Shown here piece after piece: positions 16,521-25,707 of a stretch of 40,923 nucleotides of DNA. The position numbers were made by a program, and so were the translations under genes. The notes beneath the pieces were generated by a model that was not told the origin of the DNA, made no database searches, and worked only from the letters and a program-made list of their open reading frames with translations. The DNA lies in NCBI GenBank assembly GCA_900555835.1, contig USMK01000013.1, positions 1 to 40,923 of the forward strand, read 5' to 3'. Source of the DNA: an uncultured Clostridium sp. Its GTDB lineage: Bacteria; Bacillota; Clostridia; TANB77; CAG-508. Every line of letters starts with the position of its first letter. Position 1 is the stretch's first letter.

Positions 16521-18374
16521 ATGAGATATTTAGGAAGTAAAGTAAAATTATTACCTGAAATAGAATCAGTAATAAAAAAATACGAAATTAAAGGTGAAAC
16601 ATTTGCTGATTTGTTCGCTGGTACAAGCTGTGTAGGAGATTATTTTAAGGAAAAATATAAAATTATATCAAATGATTTTTTATATTATTCATATGTAATA
16701 TCTAAAGCAAAATTATCGTTTAAAGATATGCCAGAATTTAGAAAATTCAAAAAAAATTATAAAATAAATATTTTTGAATGGCTAAATACAAAAAAATATG
16801 TGGCAGATGATACATATTTTATTTATAAGAATTATACTCCAATCGGAGGAAGAAAATTTTTTACAGAAACAAATGGAATAAAGATAGATGGAATTAGACA
16901 AGAGATAGAAAAGTTAAAAGAAAAGGACATCATAACTGAAAATGAATATTATTTTCTAATAGCATCATTATTAGAAAGTGCTACAAAGGTATCAAATACA
17001 TCTGGAACATATGAAGCATTCTTTAAGTTTTGGGAATCAAGGGCGGAAAAAGAGTTTATAATAGAACCACTGGAATTTAATAAAGTTAATAAAATTTCTA
17101 AAAATGAGATATTTTCAAAAGATGCAAATTTATTGGTAAGGGAAATTGAAGGAGATATTGCATACATAGATACACCTTATACTGTAACACAGTATGTATC
17201 TGCATATCATTTATTGGAAACTTTAGCAAAATATGATTCACCCAAAATAAAGGGAGTAGGAGGAAAAAGAGAACGAGAAAGTAAAAATTCTCTTTATGCT
17301 AGAAAAAATGAAGCAAAGGCACAATTTGAAGATTTATTTAGACAAATTAGATTTAAACATATAATTATTAGTTATAGTAATCAGGGCTTAGTACCATTAA
17401 AAGAGTTAGTTAGTTTAGCTAAGTTATTTGCAAAAGAGAATAAGGTATATGTAGAGAAATTTAATTATCAAGAATATCAGAATCACCGTTCAAGCAATAA
17501 AAGAAATGGAGAGAATCTTAATGAAGTTATAATCTATTTCCAAAAAGATTTAGAAGTAAATAAATCACCATTAAATTATTCTGGAAGTAAAAACACATTA
17601 GTACCAACAATAATTAGAGAACTACCATACGAGGTTGAAAATTTTGTGGATGTTATGGGAGGGGCTTTTAATGTTGGAGCAAATATTGTAGCAACCAAAA
17701 AAGTATATTATAATGAAATAAATACAAAAATTTATGATATAATAAAATGGCTTATAACTAATGATAAAAAAGATGTAATTCGTGATATAGAAAATTGCAT
17801 AGATAAATATGGATTGGTGAAAGAGGGAAAAGAACCGTATATTAAATTGAGGAAAGATTATAATATGAATACAATCGACAGTGTGAGTTTATTTGTATTA
17901 CATATGTATTCATTCCAAAATATGATTAGATTTAATAATTCTCAAAAGTTTAATACTCCTATTGGTGTCGCTGGATATAGTGAAGATATGAAAAAAAGAA
18001 TAAAAAACTTTATTCCTAAAACTTCAAATATTGAATTTTACAATATGGACTATATAAATATTAATTGGTCAAGTTTTTCAAAAAATACTATTTTTTATTT
18101 TGATCCACCTTATTTTATTACAAATGCATCATATAATGATGGTAAAAGAGGTGGAAAAGGCTGGACTAAAACAGAAGAAAATCAATTATTAGATACACTA
18201 TTAAAGATAGATAAATTGGGATATAAATTCTTATTATCGAATGTAGTTGAACATAATGGAAAGAAAAATACAATACTTTTAAACTGGATAAAAAAGAATG
18301 ACTATAAAATTATTAATGCTGGAGTATCTGGTTGGAGGTATGCAAAAAACGAAGTTATTATTAAAAATTTTTAA
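16521..18374 (+). CDS. Fused double D12-class adenine-N6 DNA methyltransferase
   Basis: A 617-residue fusion of two Dam-like (D12 class) methyltransferases, the architecture of M.FokI and M.LlaI, where each half methylates one strand of an asymmetric site. Domain 1 (about 1-340) has YLGSK (3-7), AdoMet motif I DLFAGTSCVG (30-39) and catalytic box DTPY (217-220). Domain 2 (about 348-617) has YSGSK (353-357), DVMGGAFNVG (377-386) and DPPY (528-531). The DTPY box departs from the usual DPPY in domain 1. It sits in a tight operon with McrB- and McrC-like restriction genes, so it should protect self DNA from them. Target site unknown. Confidence 0.9.
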   Translation: MRYLGSKVKLLPEIESVIKKYEIKGETFADLFAGTSCVGDYFKEKYKIISNDFLYYSYVISKAKLSFKDMPEFRKFKKNYKINIFEWLNTKKYVADDTYFIYKNYTPIGGRKFFTETNGIKIDGIRQEIEKLKEKDIITENEYYFLIASLLESATKVSNTSGTYEAFFKFWESRAEKEFIIEPLEFNKVNKISKNEIFSKDANLLVREIEGDIAYIDTPYTVTQYVSAYHLLETLAKYDSPKIKGVGGKRERESKNSLYARKNEAKAQFEDLFRQIRFKHIIISYSNQGLVPLKELVSLAKLFAKENKVYVEKFNYQEYQNHRSSNKRNGENLNEVIIYFQKDLEVNKSPLNYSGSKNTLVPTIIRELPYEVENFVDVMGGAFNVGANIVATKKVYYNEINTKIYDIIKWLITNDKKDVIRDIENCIDKYGLVKEGKEPYIKLRKDYNMNTIDSVSLFVLHMYSFQNMIRFNNSQKFNTPIGVAGYSEDMKKRIKNFIPKTSNIEFYNMDYININWSSFSKNTIFYFDPPYFITNASYNDGKRGGKGWTKTEENQLLDTLLKIDKLGYKFLLSNVVEHNGKKNTILLNWIKKNDYKIINAGVSGWRYAKNEVIIKNF

Positions 18375-18383
18375 GGAGGATAT

Positions 18384-19205
18384 ATGAATAGAAAAATATT
18401 TTTTTCAATATCATTAAAGGAAAAATTTAATACAGTAGATTATAATGCAAATCAATTGTGGAAAAATATTAATATACACAATACAGATGAACTGATAAAC
18501 AAAATAATATATGTATTAAATGAAAAATATCCTAAATTAAATATTTCAGAATGTCAATTTAAGGAGAAAGTTGAAGTATATGGAGAGTCAAGCACATATT
18601 TCGGAGTAATAGAAAATGAAGAAGGAATTATTGAAGCTTATGTTTTTATTATTCCTCCGGCATATGAAACGAGATCGGGAATTTTAGCACAACAGGTTTT
18701 TCCTGTAATTTCAGGCATCATGCCAAAAATTAAAAATTCTAAAGATAAAAAAATAAGCAATAGGCCTATCTATATAATAAATGCAAATGAAGCAAATTAT
18801 ACTCCATCAATGGCAATAAATATTCGAAGTGGAGAAATACTGGATTTTAAATATGTAGACATTTTTAATAAAAGCATAGAAGAAATATTGAGGGAAAGAA
18901 ACTTAAAAGAGAATGCTAATAATATTTTAGAATATAACGAATGGCTTGTAAAAACTAATAAAGATAAACAGAATGAGTTTTTTGAGATAGACGATGAAAA
19001 AAAGATTATAAAATACTTAATAATAAGATTAAAGGATGGAATACATATAAATAATGAACCATATTGGTTTGTATTAAAAGCATATGCATCTTTCTATCTA
19101 GCAAGTAGAGATGCATATAAATGTGATATGTCTATATTTAACCAATTACCTAGAGGAAATAAGACATTGGATGCATTTAGAGATTATATAGAAAGATTTA
19201 TATAG
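18384..19205 (+). CDS. Unknown protein in LlaI.1 position
   Basis: A 273-residue soluble protein between the methyltransferase and the McrB-like gene. No catalytic motif or signal peptide is seen. Mixed strand-and-helix content with a FGVIENEEGIIEAYVFIIPP strand region near residue 75. By position it corresponds to the first restriction-subunit gene of the LlaI operon, which I recall as needed for restriction. The McrB-like partner here has no N-terminal DNA-binding domain, so this protein is a candidate for target recognition; that is inference. RBS AAGGAGG lies just before the ATG, and the next gene starts 11 bases after the stop. Confidence 0.6.
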   Translation: MNRKIFFSISLKEKFNTVDYNANQLWKNINIHNTDELINKIIYVLNEKYPKLNISECQFKEKVEVYGESSTYFGVIENEEGIIEAYVFIIPPAYETRSGILAQQVFPVISGIMPKIKNSKDKKISNRPIYIINANEANYTPSMAINIRSGEILDFKYVDIFNKSIEEILRERNLKENANNILEYNEWLVKTNKDKQNEFFEIDDEKKIIKYLIIRLKDGIHINNEPYWFVLKAYASFYLASRDAYKCDMSIFNQLPRGNKTLDAFRDYIERFI

Positions 19206-19216
19206 GAGGTTTTTAT

Positions 19217-20137
19217 ATGCAAAAAATTTATTATGGAGCACCTGGAACAGGTAAAAGTTATGAAATATTAAAATATTTAAAAGAAAAACAAATTTCGGAT
19301 GAATACATTTTTAGGGTAACATTTCATCCTGAATATACATATAGCGATTTTGTCGGACAAATACTACCTACAGTTAAGAAAAATGGAGAGGTATCATATG
19401 ATTTTGCAAAAGGAGTATTCACTTTAGCATTAGAAAAAGCATATCAAGATACATCTAAAGAGGTTTTCTTAATAATTGAAGAAATGTCAAGAGGCAATTG
19501 TTCGGCTATATTCGGGGATATATTTCAATTATTAGATAGAGATAATGTAGGAACAGAAAAAGGTTGGAGTAAATACTTTATAAATAATCCTATAATAGCA
19601 AAAGATATTATTGCTTTAACTGATGATAGAATAAAACTACCTGCAAATTTATCAATATTGGGAACTGTTAATACATCTGATCAAAATGTGTTTGTAATGG
19701 ATACAGCATTTAAAAGAAGATTTGAATGGGAATATATTAGTACTAAACCAGTGAAAGAAAATGGTATAAATTTAAATGCGGCAGATATTGATTTAAATAA
19801 TGGAAAAACAAAAATTAGGATTAATTGGATAGATTTGTATGGAACTTTGAATAAATTTATTTCTTCTTCAGAAAAGTTAGGACTTGGAGAAGACAAGCAA
19901 ATAGGTCAATTCTTTATTGAATTTGATAGTGAAAGTTATAAAGAAAAAATTAAGAATAAATTGTTACATTATTTATGGTTTGATATACAAGGAGCATCTT
20001 ACAAGACAGAAGTAAAGCTATTTGATGATAGTATAACTAACTTTTCTGATCTATATGATAAATATGAAGATGATGAGAAAATATTTAGTGATGATTTTTT
20101 TGAATGTCTGGATGCATGGAATAATAATAGTTTGTAA
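19217..20137 (+). CDS. McrB-like AAA+ GTPase subunit
   Basis: A 306-residue AAA+ protein consisting only of the McrB motor domain. Walker A is GAPGTGKS (7-14). FHPEYTYSDFVG (about 36-47) is typical of McrB. Walker B is LIIEEMSRGN (85-94). The McrB signature NTSDQ is at 152-156 and the arginine pair is R167/R168 (FKRRF). The usual N-terminal DNA-recognition domain is missing, as I recall for LlaI.2. It should form a GTP-driven ring that brings the McrC-like nuclease to unmodified target DNA. RBS AGGAGG lies upstream and the McrC-like gene follows 18 bases after the stop. Confidence 0.9.
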   Translation: MQKIYYGAPGTGKSYEILKYLKEKQISDEYIFRVTFHPEYTYSDFVGQILPTVKKNGEVSYDFAKGVFTLALEKAYQDTSKEVFLIIEEMSRGNCSAIFGDIFQLLDRDNVGTEKGWSKYFINNPIIAKDIIALTDDRIKLPANLSILGTVNTSDQNVFVMDTAFKRRFEWEYISTKPVKENGINLNAADIDLNNGKTKIRINWIDLYGTLNKFISSSEKLGLGEDKQIGQFFIEFDSESYKEKIKNKLLHYLWFDIQGASYKTEVKLFDDSITNFSDLYDKYEDDEKIFSDDFFECLDAWNNNSL

Positions 20138-20155
20138 TATAGGAGGTACATTAGT

Positions 20156-21532
20156 ATGTTACAAATTGTTTTTGGACAAGATGGTGATGAAATAAATGAC
20201 GAAATAAAAAAATTTAATTTATCTGATGGGGACAAAAGATACTCAAAGAAGATAAAGAAGTTTAATTTAGATTTCGTGGGTTTTGTGATCGAAAAAGAAA
20301 AGATATTGGCGGTTTTTCCAAAGCATTTTTTTAATGATGATAACAATTATAAAGAATATAATAAAAAAGAAATAGAAGAAAATATTAAAATGCTATTTGA
20401 AGTTATTTACAAATATAATATTGAGAACAGAGCAAAAACTGTAGCAAATAAATATATAGGGTATGAAGAAAATTTTGAATCGGATTATCCTTTTGAATCT
20501 TTTTTTAAGATTTATGAGTATTATAAAAAATATGGAATATATAAGGAAGAAGAAGTAATTCTTTCTAAAAATGTTAATGGTAAAATATCATGGAAGGATA
20601 CTATACAAAAGTCAAGTACCATTGTATCTAGTGGAAATTTGATTTTTTTGCCAATATACTCTAAAAAGAAAAGTAATAAAACAGCATTTATAAGTGAATG
20701 TATGACATTTGTAATAAATTATACAATAAGAAATTTTTCATTTTTTATTCAACTACCAATTGTTCGTGTGAAAGAATGCAAAATTGATTTTTTGGCAAAT
20801 AAAGAATATACATTACGACAATTGTATCAATTTAAAAATACAATATTTAAAGACTATCAAAAAGAACTTATTAATGCTTTGATAAATTTTTTTGAAAGCT
20901 ATGATAAAAAAGCTACAGGAGGAGCAATTCATTTAAAAATAAACTATTTTGATATGATTTGGGAAAGTATGGTTAATAAATATTTGAATGATTGCTTTGT
21001 AAAAGTTGATAAAGAAAAAAACAAGTTAATATTTGATTATAAAAGAAAACAACTTAATAAAAGATTTGAAAATAAAAAGTTTAATATAGATAAATCAGAA
21101 CACCAATTTTTTATACGACCAGATCACTATTATTCAGATGAAAATACAATATATTTATTTGATTCTAAATATTATAATGATATAACAGATTTAAATTATA
21201 AACAATTTTCGTATACAATTTTATTAGGAAATAGCAATATAGGAAGTAATAAAAATCTTTATAGTGCTTTATTATTACCAGGAAAAAGCAAAAATGGTTT
21301 ACATTTGAAGTTGGATTTACCATATTGCCAATTGAATCAAGGTTGCAATTATATAATCGAGCAATTTCTAAGTGTGAAATTACTAATGAAGAATTATTTA
21401 AATTTAAATATAAAAGATGAACTTGAAAAAATAAATGAAAATAGAGAAATGGAATATCCTATTTATGATAAAGAAGAAAATCATAGACAATTAAAAGTTG
21501 CAGAAGATGAAGAAGAATATAAGTACGAATAA
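20156..21532 (+). CDS. McrC-like PD-(D/E)xK endonuclease subunit
   Basis: A 458-residue nuclease partner of the McrB-like ring. The N-terminal half would contact the motor; the C-terminal half carries FDMIWESMVNKYL (about 265-277, as in McrC) and the active site RPDHYY...LFDSKYY with D323, D336 and K338. This matches the McrC/LlaJI-type family. The pair should cut DNA that lacks the operon's methylation, by analogy with LlaI. RBS GGAGG sits upstream. The next gene starts 16 bases after the stop. Confidence 0.85.
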   Translation: MLQIVFGQDGDEINDEIKKFNLSDGDKRYSKKIKKFNLDFVGFVIEKEKILAVFPKHFFNDDNNYKEYNKKEIEENIKMLFEVIYKYNIENRAKTVANKYIGYEENFESDYPFESFFKIYEYYKKYGIYKEEEVILSKNVNGKISWKDTIQKSSTIVSSGNLIFLPIYSKKKSNKTAFISECMTFVINYTIRNFSFFIQLPIVRVKECKIDFLANKEYTLRQLYQFKNTIFKDYQKELINALINFFESYDKKATGGAIHLKINYFDMIWESMVNKYLNDCFVKVDKEKNKLIFDYKRKQLNKRFENKKFNIDKSEHQFFIRPDHYYSDENTIYLFDSKYYNDITDLNYKQFSYTILLGNSNIGSNKNLYSALLLPGKSKNGLHLKLDLPYCQLNQGCNYIIEQFLSVKLLMKNYLNLNIKDELEKINENREMEYPIYDKEENHRQLKVAEDEEEYKYE

Positions 21533-21548
21533 ATTAAGGAGATAATTT

Positions 21549-22442
21549 ATGATTTTAAAATTAAAGAAAGAATTAAAACAAAAAGATTTTAAAAATGAAA
21601 AAGAACTACAAAATTTCTTTGAAAACAACATTGAAACAATATTAGGATATAAATTTATAGATACAGAATTCATTGTAGGTGATTTTAGAATTGATTCTTT
21701 AGCTTTTGATGAAGAATCTAAATCATTTAGAATAATTGAATATAAAAATGTTAAAAATCATTCCTTAGTTGACCAAGGATATACATATTTAAAATTAATG
21801 TTAGAAAGAAGAGCAGATTTTGTATTACAATATAATATAAAGACTAAATCGTCACTGACTATTCAAGACATTGACTGGAGTCAATCAAGAATTATATTTG
21901 TCTCACCAATTTATACAGCGTATCAATTAAATGCTACTGATTTTAAGAATATACCAGTAGATTTGGTGAAAGTGACAAGATATGAAGATGATATTATTGA
22001 AATTGACTTTATTAAAAAGACAAGTAATGTTAAGATACAAGATGTTCAAATGGAATCAGTACAAAACGATGTTAATAAAGAAGTAGTAGTATATACTGAA
22101 GAAGATCATTTAGAAAAAGCATCAGATAGTATAAAAAGATTATATGAAGAAATAAAAAATAGGATACTGGAACTAGATGATATTGATATAGAAGCTAAAA
22201 AATTATATATAGCATTTAAAGGTATGAGAAACATTACAGATATAGAAATTCATAAAAATAAATTAAAAATATATATAAATATGAAAAAAGGAACTTTAAA
22301 TGATCCATTAAATATTTCAAAAGATATCAGCGATATTGGACATTGGGGAAATGGAGATTATTGTATTATAATAGATAATGAAGAAGATATTGATAATTTA
22401 ATTCCATTAATTAAGCAGTCTTTAAAACTAAATAAAAAATAA
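21549..22442 (+). CDS. PD-(D/E)xK nuclease-like protein with DUF5655 C-terminus
   Basis: A 297-residue protein. The N-terminal half shows a nuclease core: RIDS (D49) and, 15 residues on, RIIEYKN (E64, K66), followed by a helix with DQGYTYLKLM. The C-terminal part (about 190-297: SDSIKRLYEEIKNRIL, KLYIAFKG, then KGTLNDP and IGHWGNGDY) matches DUF5655 as I recall it. Similar proteins occur with restriction systems. It is the last gene of the LlaI-like operon here and has no counterpart in the five-gene LlaI set, so it may be an accessory or backup nuclease. The stop is followed by a weak terminator. Confidence 0.75.
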   Translation: MILKLKKELKQKDFKNEKELQNFFENNIETILGYKFIDTEFIVGDFRIDSLAFDEESKSFRIIEYKNVKNHSLVDQGYTYLKLMLERRADFVLQYNIKTKSSLTIQDIDWSQSRIIFVSPIYTAYQLNATDFKNIPVDLVKVTRYEDDIIEIDFIKKTSNVKIQDVQMESVQNDVNKEVVVYTEEDHLEKASDSIKRLYEEIKNRILELDDIDIEAKKLYIAFKGMRNITDIEIHKNKLKIYINMKKGTLNDPLNISKDISDIGHWGNGDYCIIIDNEEDIDNLIPLIKQSLKLNKK

Positions 22443-22450
22443 ACAAAAGA

Positions 22451-22502
22451 AAAGCAAGATATAAGAGTAATTAATAAGTTACAAATTTATTTTGCTTTTT
22501 TG
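22451..22502 (+). terminator. Weak terminator after the restriction operon
   Basis: AAAGCAA (22451-22457) pairs with TTGCTTT (22492-22498) around a long loop and is followed by a T-rich run. It marks the likely operon end, but the loop of 34 bases makes it weak. Confidence 0.4.
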
Positions 22503-22537
22503 TTTTTATAAAATAAAAGTAAAAGGAAAAGAAATAT

Positions 22538-23116
22538 ATGGAGAAAAGAATTTTAGATAGAACAAGATTTGAATACTATTGGAGTTATTATTTATCTATA
22601 GAGAGAATGCTAGAAGATACAAGAAGATTTGTAGCAGCTTCAGACGAAAATAAAAATACATATTCAGATGAGTTCGCAAAAATAATATTATTGTCATGTT
22701 CTGAAATTGATTCAATATTAAAAATAATTTGTAAATTAAAAGGTGTAGAAAAGAAAGATAGCGAATACAATATGAAAGTATATGTACAAGTTTTAAGTGA
22801 AATTAAAAATATTAGAGAGATGGCTTATAGTCCAGATCTTTCTACTTATATCAATGAAAAGTCATTAATTGCATATCCATTTAAAGAAATGGATAACCAT
22901 GAGAAATACGGTGGATTAGAGTGGTGGTCTGCATATCAAGCATTAAAACATAATAGATTAGAAAGTGCAACAGTAGGGAATCTATATAATGCTGTTTCTT
23001 CTGTTGTAGCTCATTACATATTAATAAGGATATTAATAGAATTTTTACGCGATTACGATGGAAAAGAATATGTTGACAAGCATAATATTTCGGAGTATTT
23101 TATTCCATGTATATGA
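22538..23116 (+). CDS. Unknown helical protein, possibly HEPN-like
   Basis: A 192-residue, all-helical protein. The segment WWSAYQALKHNRLESATVGN (near 128-147) recalls the KH-N-R type helix seen in some HEPN and abortive-infection proteins, but the classic Rx4-6H RNase motif is not clear, so no activity is claimed. The next gene, a nuclease-helicase, starts 20 bases after the stop, so the two are probably co-transcribed and may act together. RBS is weak (AAAAGGAAAAG). Confidence 0.45.
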   Translation: MEKRILDRTRFEYYWSYYLSIERMLEDTRRFVAASDENKNTYSDEFAKIILLSCSEIDSILKIICKLKGVEKKDSEYNMKVYVQVLSEIKNIREMAYSPDLSTYINEKSLIAYPFKEMDNHEKYGGLEWWSAYQALKHNRLESATVGNLYNAVSSVVAHYILIRILIEFLRDYDGKEYVDKHNISEYFIPCI

Positions 23117-23136
23117 TAATTAGATAGGAGACTAGA

Positions 23137-24639
23137 ATGAAAGCAATAAATCTAAAATCATTAATAAATATATATTTGGCAAATCAAAATACATTACCAA
23201 AAGAATATATAAATTTTATTGGCGAAGACTATGGATTAGAAGTCAAAAAGTATGAATTAAATGTATTAAAAAGCTTAATTGAATACATTGAAGAATATAA
23301 TAAAGGATCTTTTAATCAATATAATTACTTTTATTTAGGATATAAGATTCCTCAAATTGGAAAAGAATTTGATTTACTTAGACTTGATAACGAAAGTGTT
23401 TTGAATATTGAATATAAAAGAGAAGTAGAAAATATTACTATATTGAAAGAACAACTCGTAAAGAATAAGTACTATTTACAATTTTTAATGAAAAAATTGA
23501 TATTAATTGGATATATACAAAAAAATAATGAATTATATTTATTAAATGAAAACGATGAGTTAGAAGAATTAAAAATGGATGAATTTTTAAATATATTAAG
23601 CAATAATGAAAATTGTATAGAAATAGATTTGAATGACATATTTAAAGCATCCAATTATTTAATTTCCCCATTTAATAAAACACAACAATTTATGAATGAT
23701 CAGTATTTTCTTACTAGTCATCAAGAAGAAATAATGAATGAAATAATAAGTAATATAAAGAATGGAAGTAAATTTTTCTTAATACAAGGTGATGCTGGAA
23801 CTGGAAAGACATTACTGACTTACCACTTAGCAAAAGAATTGAAAAGAAAAAATAACAATGTTGCTTTAATTCATTGTGCTCAAATAAATAATGGACAATA
23901 CGAGTTGATAAACAATTATCAATGGAATATATATCCAATAAAAAATTTTTCTACTTTATTTTTAAGAAAATTTGATGTGTTAGTTATAGATGAAGTTCAG
24001 AGAATAAAAATTGAACAATTTAAACTTATAAAAAAATATGTAGATGATAATGATATAGTTTTAATTCTTAGTGGTGACAGAAAACAGATTTTGAGAACTA
24101 GTGAAGGAGGAATAATTGAAATACTTGAAAATGAACGATTGATGAAATACTCTATGACTAAAAAGATTAGAACTAACAAGGAGTTAGCAGATTTTATATC
24201 TGTTATGCTAGATTTAACAAAAATAAATGATAAAAAACTAACAAAGAAAAATATAAATATAGTATATTTTAATTCTTATGAGGAGGCAGATAAGTATATA
24301 AAGACAAAGAATAACTATAGTTTTATAAATTATACGTCAACATTATATCCTGAAAAAGGATTAGTGGGATTTGAAAGAATGGATTATAACAAAAATACAG
24401 TTGGAAATCCACATAGAGTTATAGGACAAGAGTTTGAAAATGTCGGAGTTCTAATTGATAAACATTTTTACTATGATAATAATAAACTTAAAGCCTATAA
24501 AATGAATAATAATGTTTATTCTCCTAGAGATATGCTTTATCAAGCAATTACAAGAGTAATACAAACATTGGAAATAATAGTAGTAGAAAATATAGATTTA
24601 TTTAATATTATTATAAGTTTATTTAATGATGAAAAATAA
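23137..24639 (+). CDS. PD-(D/E)xK nuclease fused to DUF2075-type helicase
   Basis: A 500-residue two-part protein. The N-terminal domain has GKEFDLLRLDNESVLNIEYK: D79, E92 and K94 fit a PD-(D/E)xK nuclease core. The C-terminal part is a superfamily 1 helicase of the DUF2075/Schlafen group 3-like type: Walker A GDAGTGKT (218-225), Walker B VLVIDEVQR (281-289), SGDRKQ (about 314), RVIGQEFENVGVLID and QAITRVIQ near the end. Likely role is degradation or remodelling of foreign nucleic acid. It lies between restriction genes and a Fic locus. RBS AGGAG lies 7 bases upstream. Domain calls are firm for the helicase, moderate for the nuclease. Confidence 0.75.
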   Translation: MKAINLKSLINIYLANQNTLPKEYINFIGEDYGLEVKKYELNVLKSLIEYIEEYNKGSFNQYNYFYLGYKIPQIGKEFDLLRLDNESVLNIEYKREVENITILKEQLVKNKYYLQFLMKKLILIGYIQKNNELYLLNENDELEELKMDEFLNILSNNENCIEIDLNDIFKASNYLISPFNKTQQFMNDQYFLTSHQEEIMNEIISNIKNGSKFFLIQGDAGTGKTLLTYHLAKELKRKNNNVALIHCAQINNGQYELINNYQWNIYPIKNFSTLFLRKFDVLVIDEVQRIKIEQFKLIKKYVDDNDIVLILSGDRKQILRTSEGGIIEILENERLMKYSMTKKIRTNKELADFISVMLDLTKINDKKLTKKNINIVYFNSYEEADKYIKTKNNYSFINYTSTLYPEKGLVGFERMDYNKNTVGNPHRVIGQEFENVGVLIDKHFYYDNNKLKAYKMNNNVYSPRDMLYQAITRVIQTLEIIVVENIDLFNIIISLFNDEK

Positions 24640-24683
24640 AAGTTCTATTATAGAAATAAAATAATAAAAAATCAAATAAAACT

Positions 24684-24712
24684 TTCTTTTTTTGGAAATA
24701 ATATGATATAAT
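24684..24712 (+). promoter_or_regulatory. Promoter of the XRE-Fic operon
   Basis: An extended -10 (TGATATAAT, 24704-24712) with a poor -35 (TTCTTT, 24684-24689) at 17 bases. It lies 32 bases before the ATG. A weak -35 fits a regulated promoter, perhaps autoregulated by the XRE domain of the first gene. Confidence 0.5.
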
Positions 24713-24744
24713 ATTATTATAATCTAAAAAGGAGAGTTTTTATC

Positions 24745-25680
24745 ATGTTAGGAGATAAAATTAAATTATATAGAGAAAACAAAAAAATGACACAAAATGA
24801 GGTCGCAGATGTATTAGATGTTAGTCCTGCAACAATATCAAAGTATGAATCCGGTGCATTAGAGCCTAATATTGAGTCTTTAAAAAAATTAGCTGAATTG
24901 TTTGAAGTATCTGTAGATGAATTAATAAAAGAAAATGTTTTTGATATATCAAAAATAAATATTCTAGAAGTATTAAGAGAACAAAAGGAAATGAAATTAA
25001 AAGGAAATTTATATCATAATACACAAATAATATTTGCATATAATACAAATCATATTGAAGGAAGTAAGCTTACAGAAGATCAGACAAGATATATTTATGA
25101 GACTAATACATTATTAACAGAAAAAGATTCTATAACAAACTTAGATGATGTTTTAGAAACAGCTAATCACTTTAAATTAGTGGATTATATGTTAAATGTA
25201 GCAGAAAAAAAATTAACAGAAAAAATCATAAAAGAGTTTCATAAAATTTTAAAAGAGGGAACTTCAGATAGTAGGAAAGATTGGTTTGTAGTTGGAGACT
25301 ATAAAAAGCTAGCTAATGAAGTTGGAGGATTAAAAACAACAGAGCCTAAGAATGTTGAAAGAGACATGAAAAAATTGTTAGAATGGTATGAGACATTAAA
25401 TAAAATAACAATAAATGAAATAATAGAATTTCATGCTAAATTTGAAAAAATACATCCTTTCCAAGATGGAAATGGTAGAGTAGGTAGAATAATTGCATTT
25501 AAAGAATGCTTGAAAAATAATATAGTCCCTTTTATTATTTTAGATAAAGATAAATTATTTTATTATAGAGGATTAAATCAATATCAAACTAACAAAGAAA
25601 AAGGATATTTAAAAGATACTTGTTTAAATGCCCAGGATCAATATAAAAGTATTATAAAACAATTTTTAAATAATAAATAA
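24745..25680 (+). CDS. XRE helix-turn-helix fused to a Fic domain
   Basis: A 311-residue fusion. Residues 1-64 are a Cro/C1-type HTH (KMTQNEVADVLDVSPATISK). The Fic domain has a complete catalytic motif HPFQDGNGRVGR (237-248), so it should transfer AMP or a related group to protein targets. An inhibitory motif TNHIEG (101-106, pattern [ST]xxxE[GN]) lies before the Fic core, as in class II Fic proteins that hold themselves inactive until triggered. The HTH probably represses its own operon. The gene is followed 27 bases later by an unfamiliar nuclease-like gene, so the pair looks like one toxin- or defence-type unit. RBS AGGAG lies upstream. Confidence 0.85.
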   Translation: MLGDKIKLYRENKKMTQNEVADVLDVSPATISKYESGALEPNIESLKKLAELFEVSVDELIKENVFDISKINILEVLREQKEMKLKGNLYHNTQIIFAYNTNHIEGSKLTEDQTRYIYETNTLLTEKDSITNLDDVLETANHFKLVDYMLNVAEKKLTEKIIKEFHKILKEGTSDSRKDWFVVGDYKKLANEVGGLKTTEPKNVERDMKKLLEWYETLNKITINEIIEFHAKFEKIHPFQDGNGRVGRIIAFKECLKNNIVPFIILDKDKLFYYRGLNQYQTNKEKGYLKDTCLNAQDQYKSIIKQFLNNK

Positions 25681-25707
25681 ATATAGCAAAATAGGGGGAA
25701 AGTAGGA

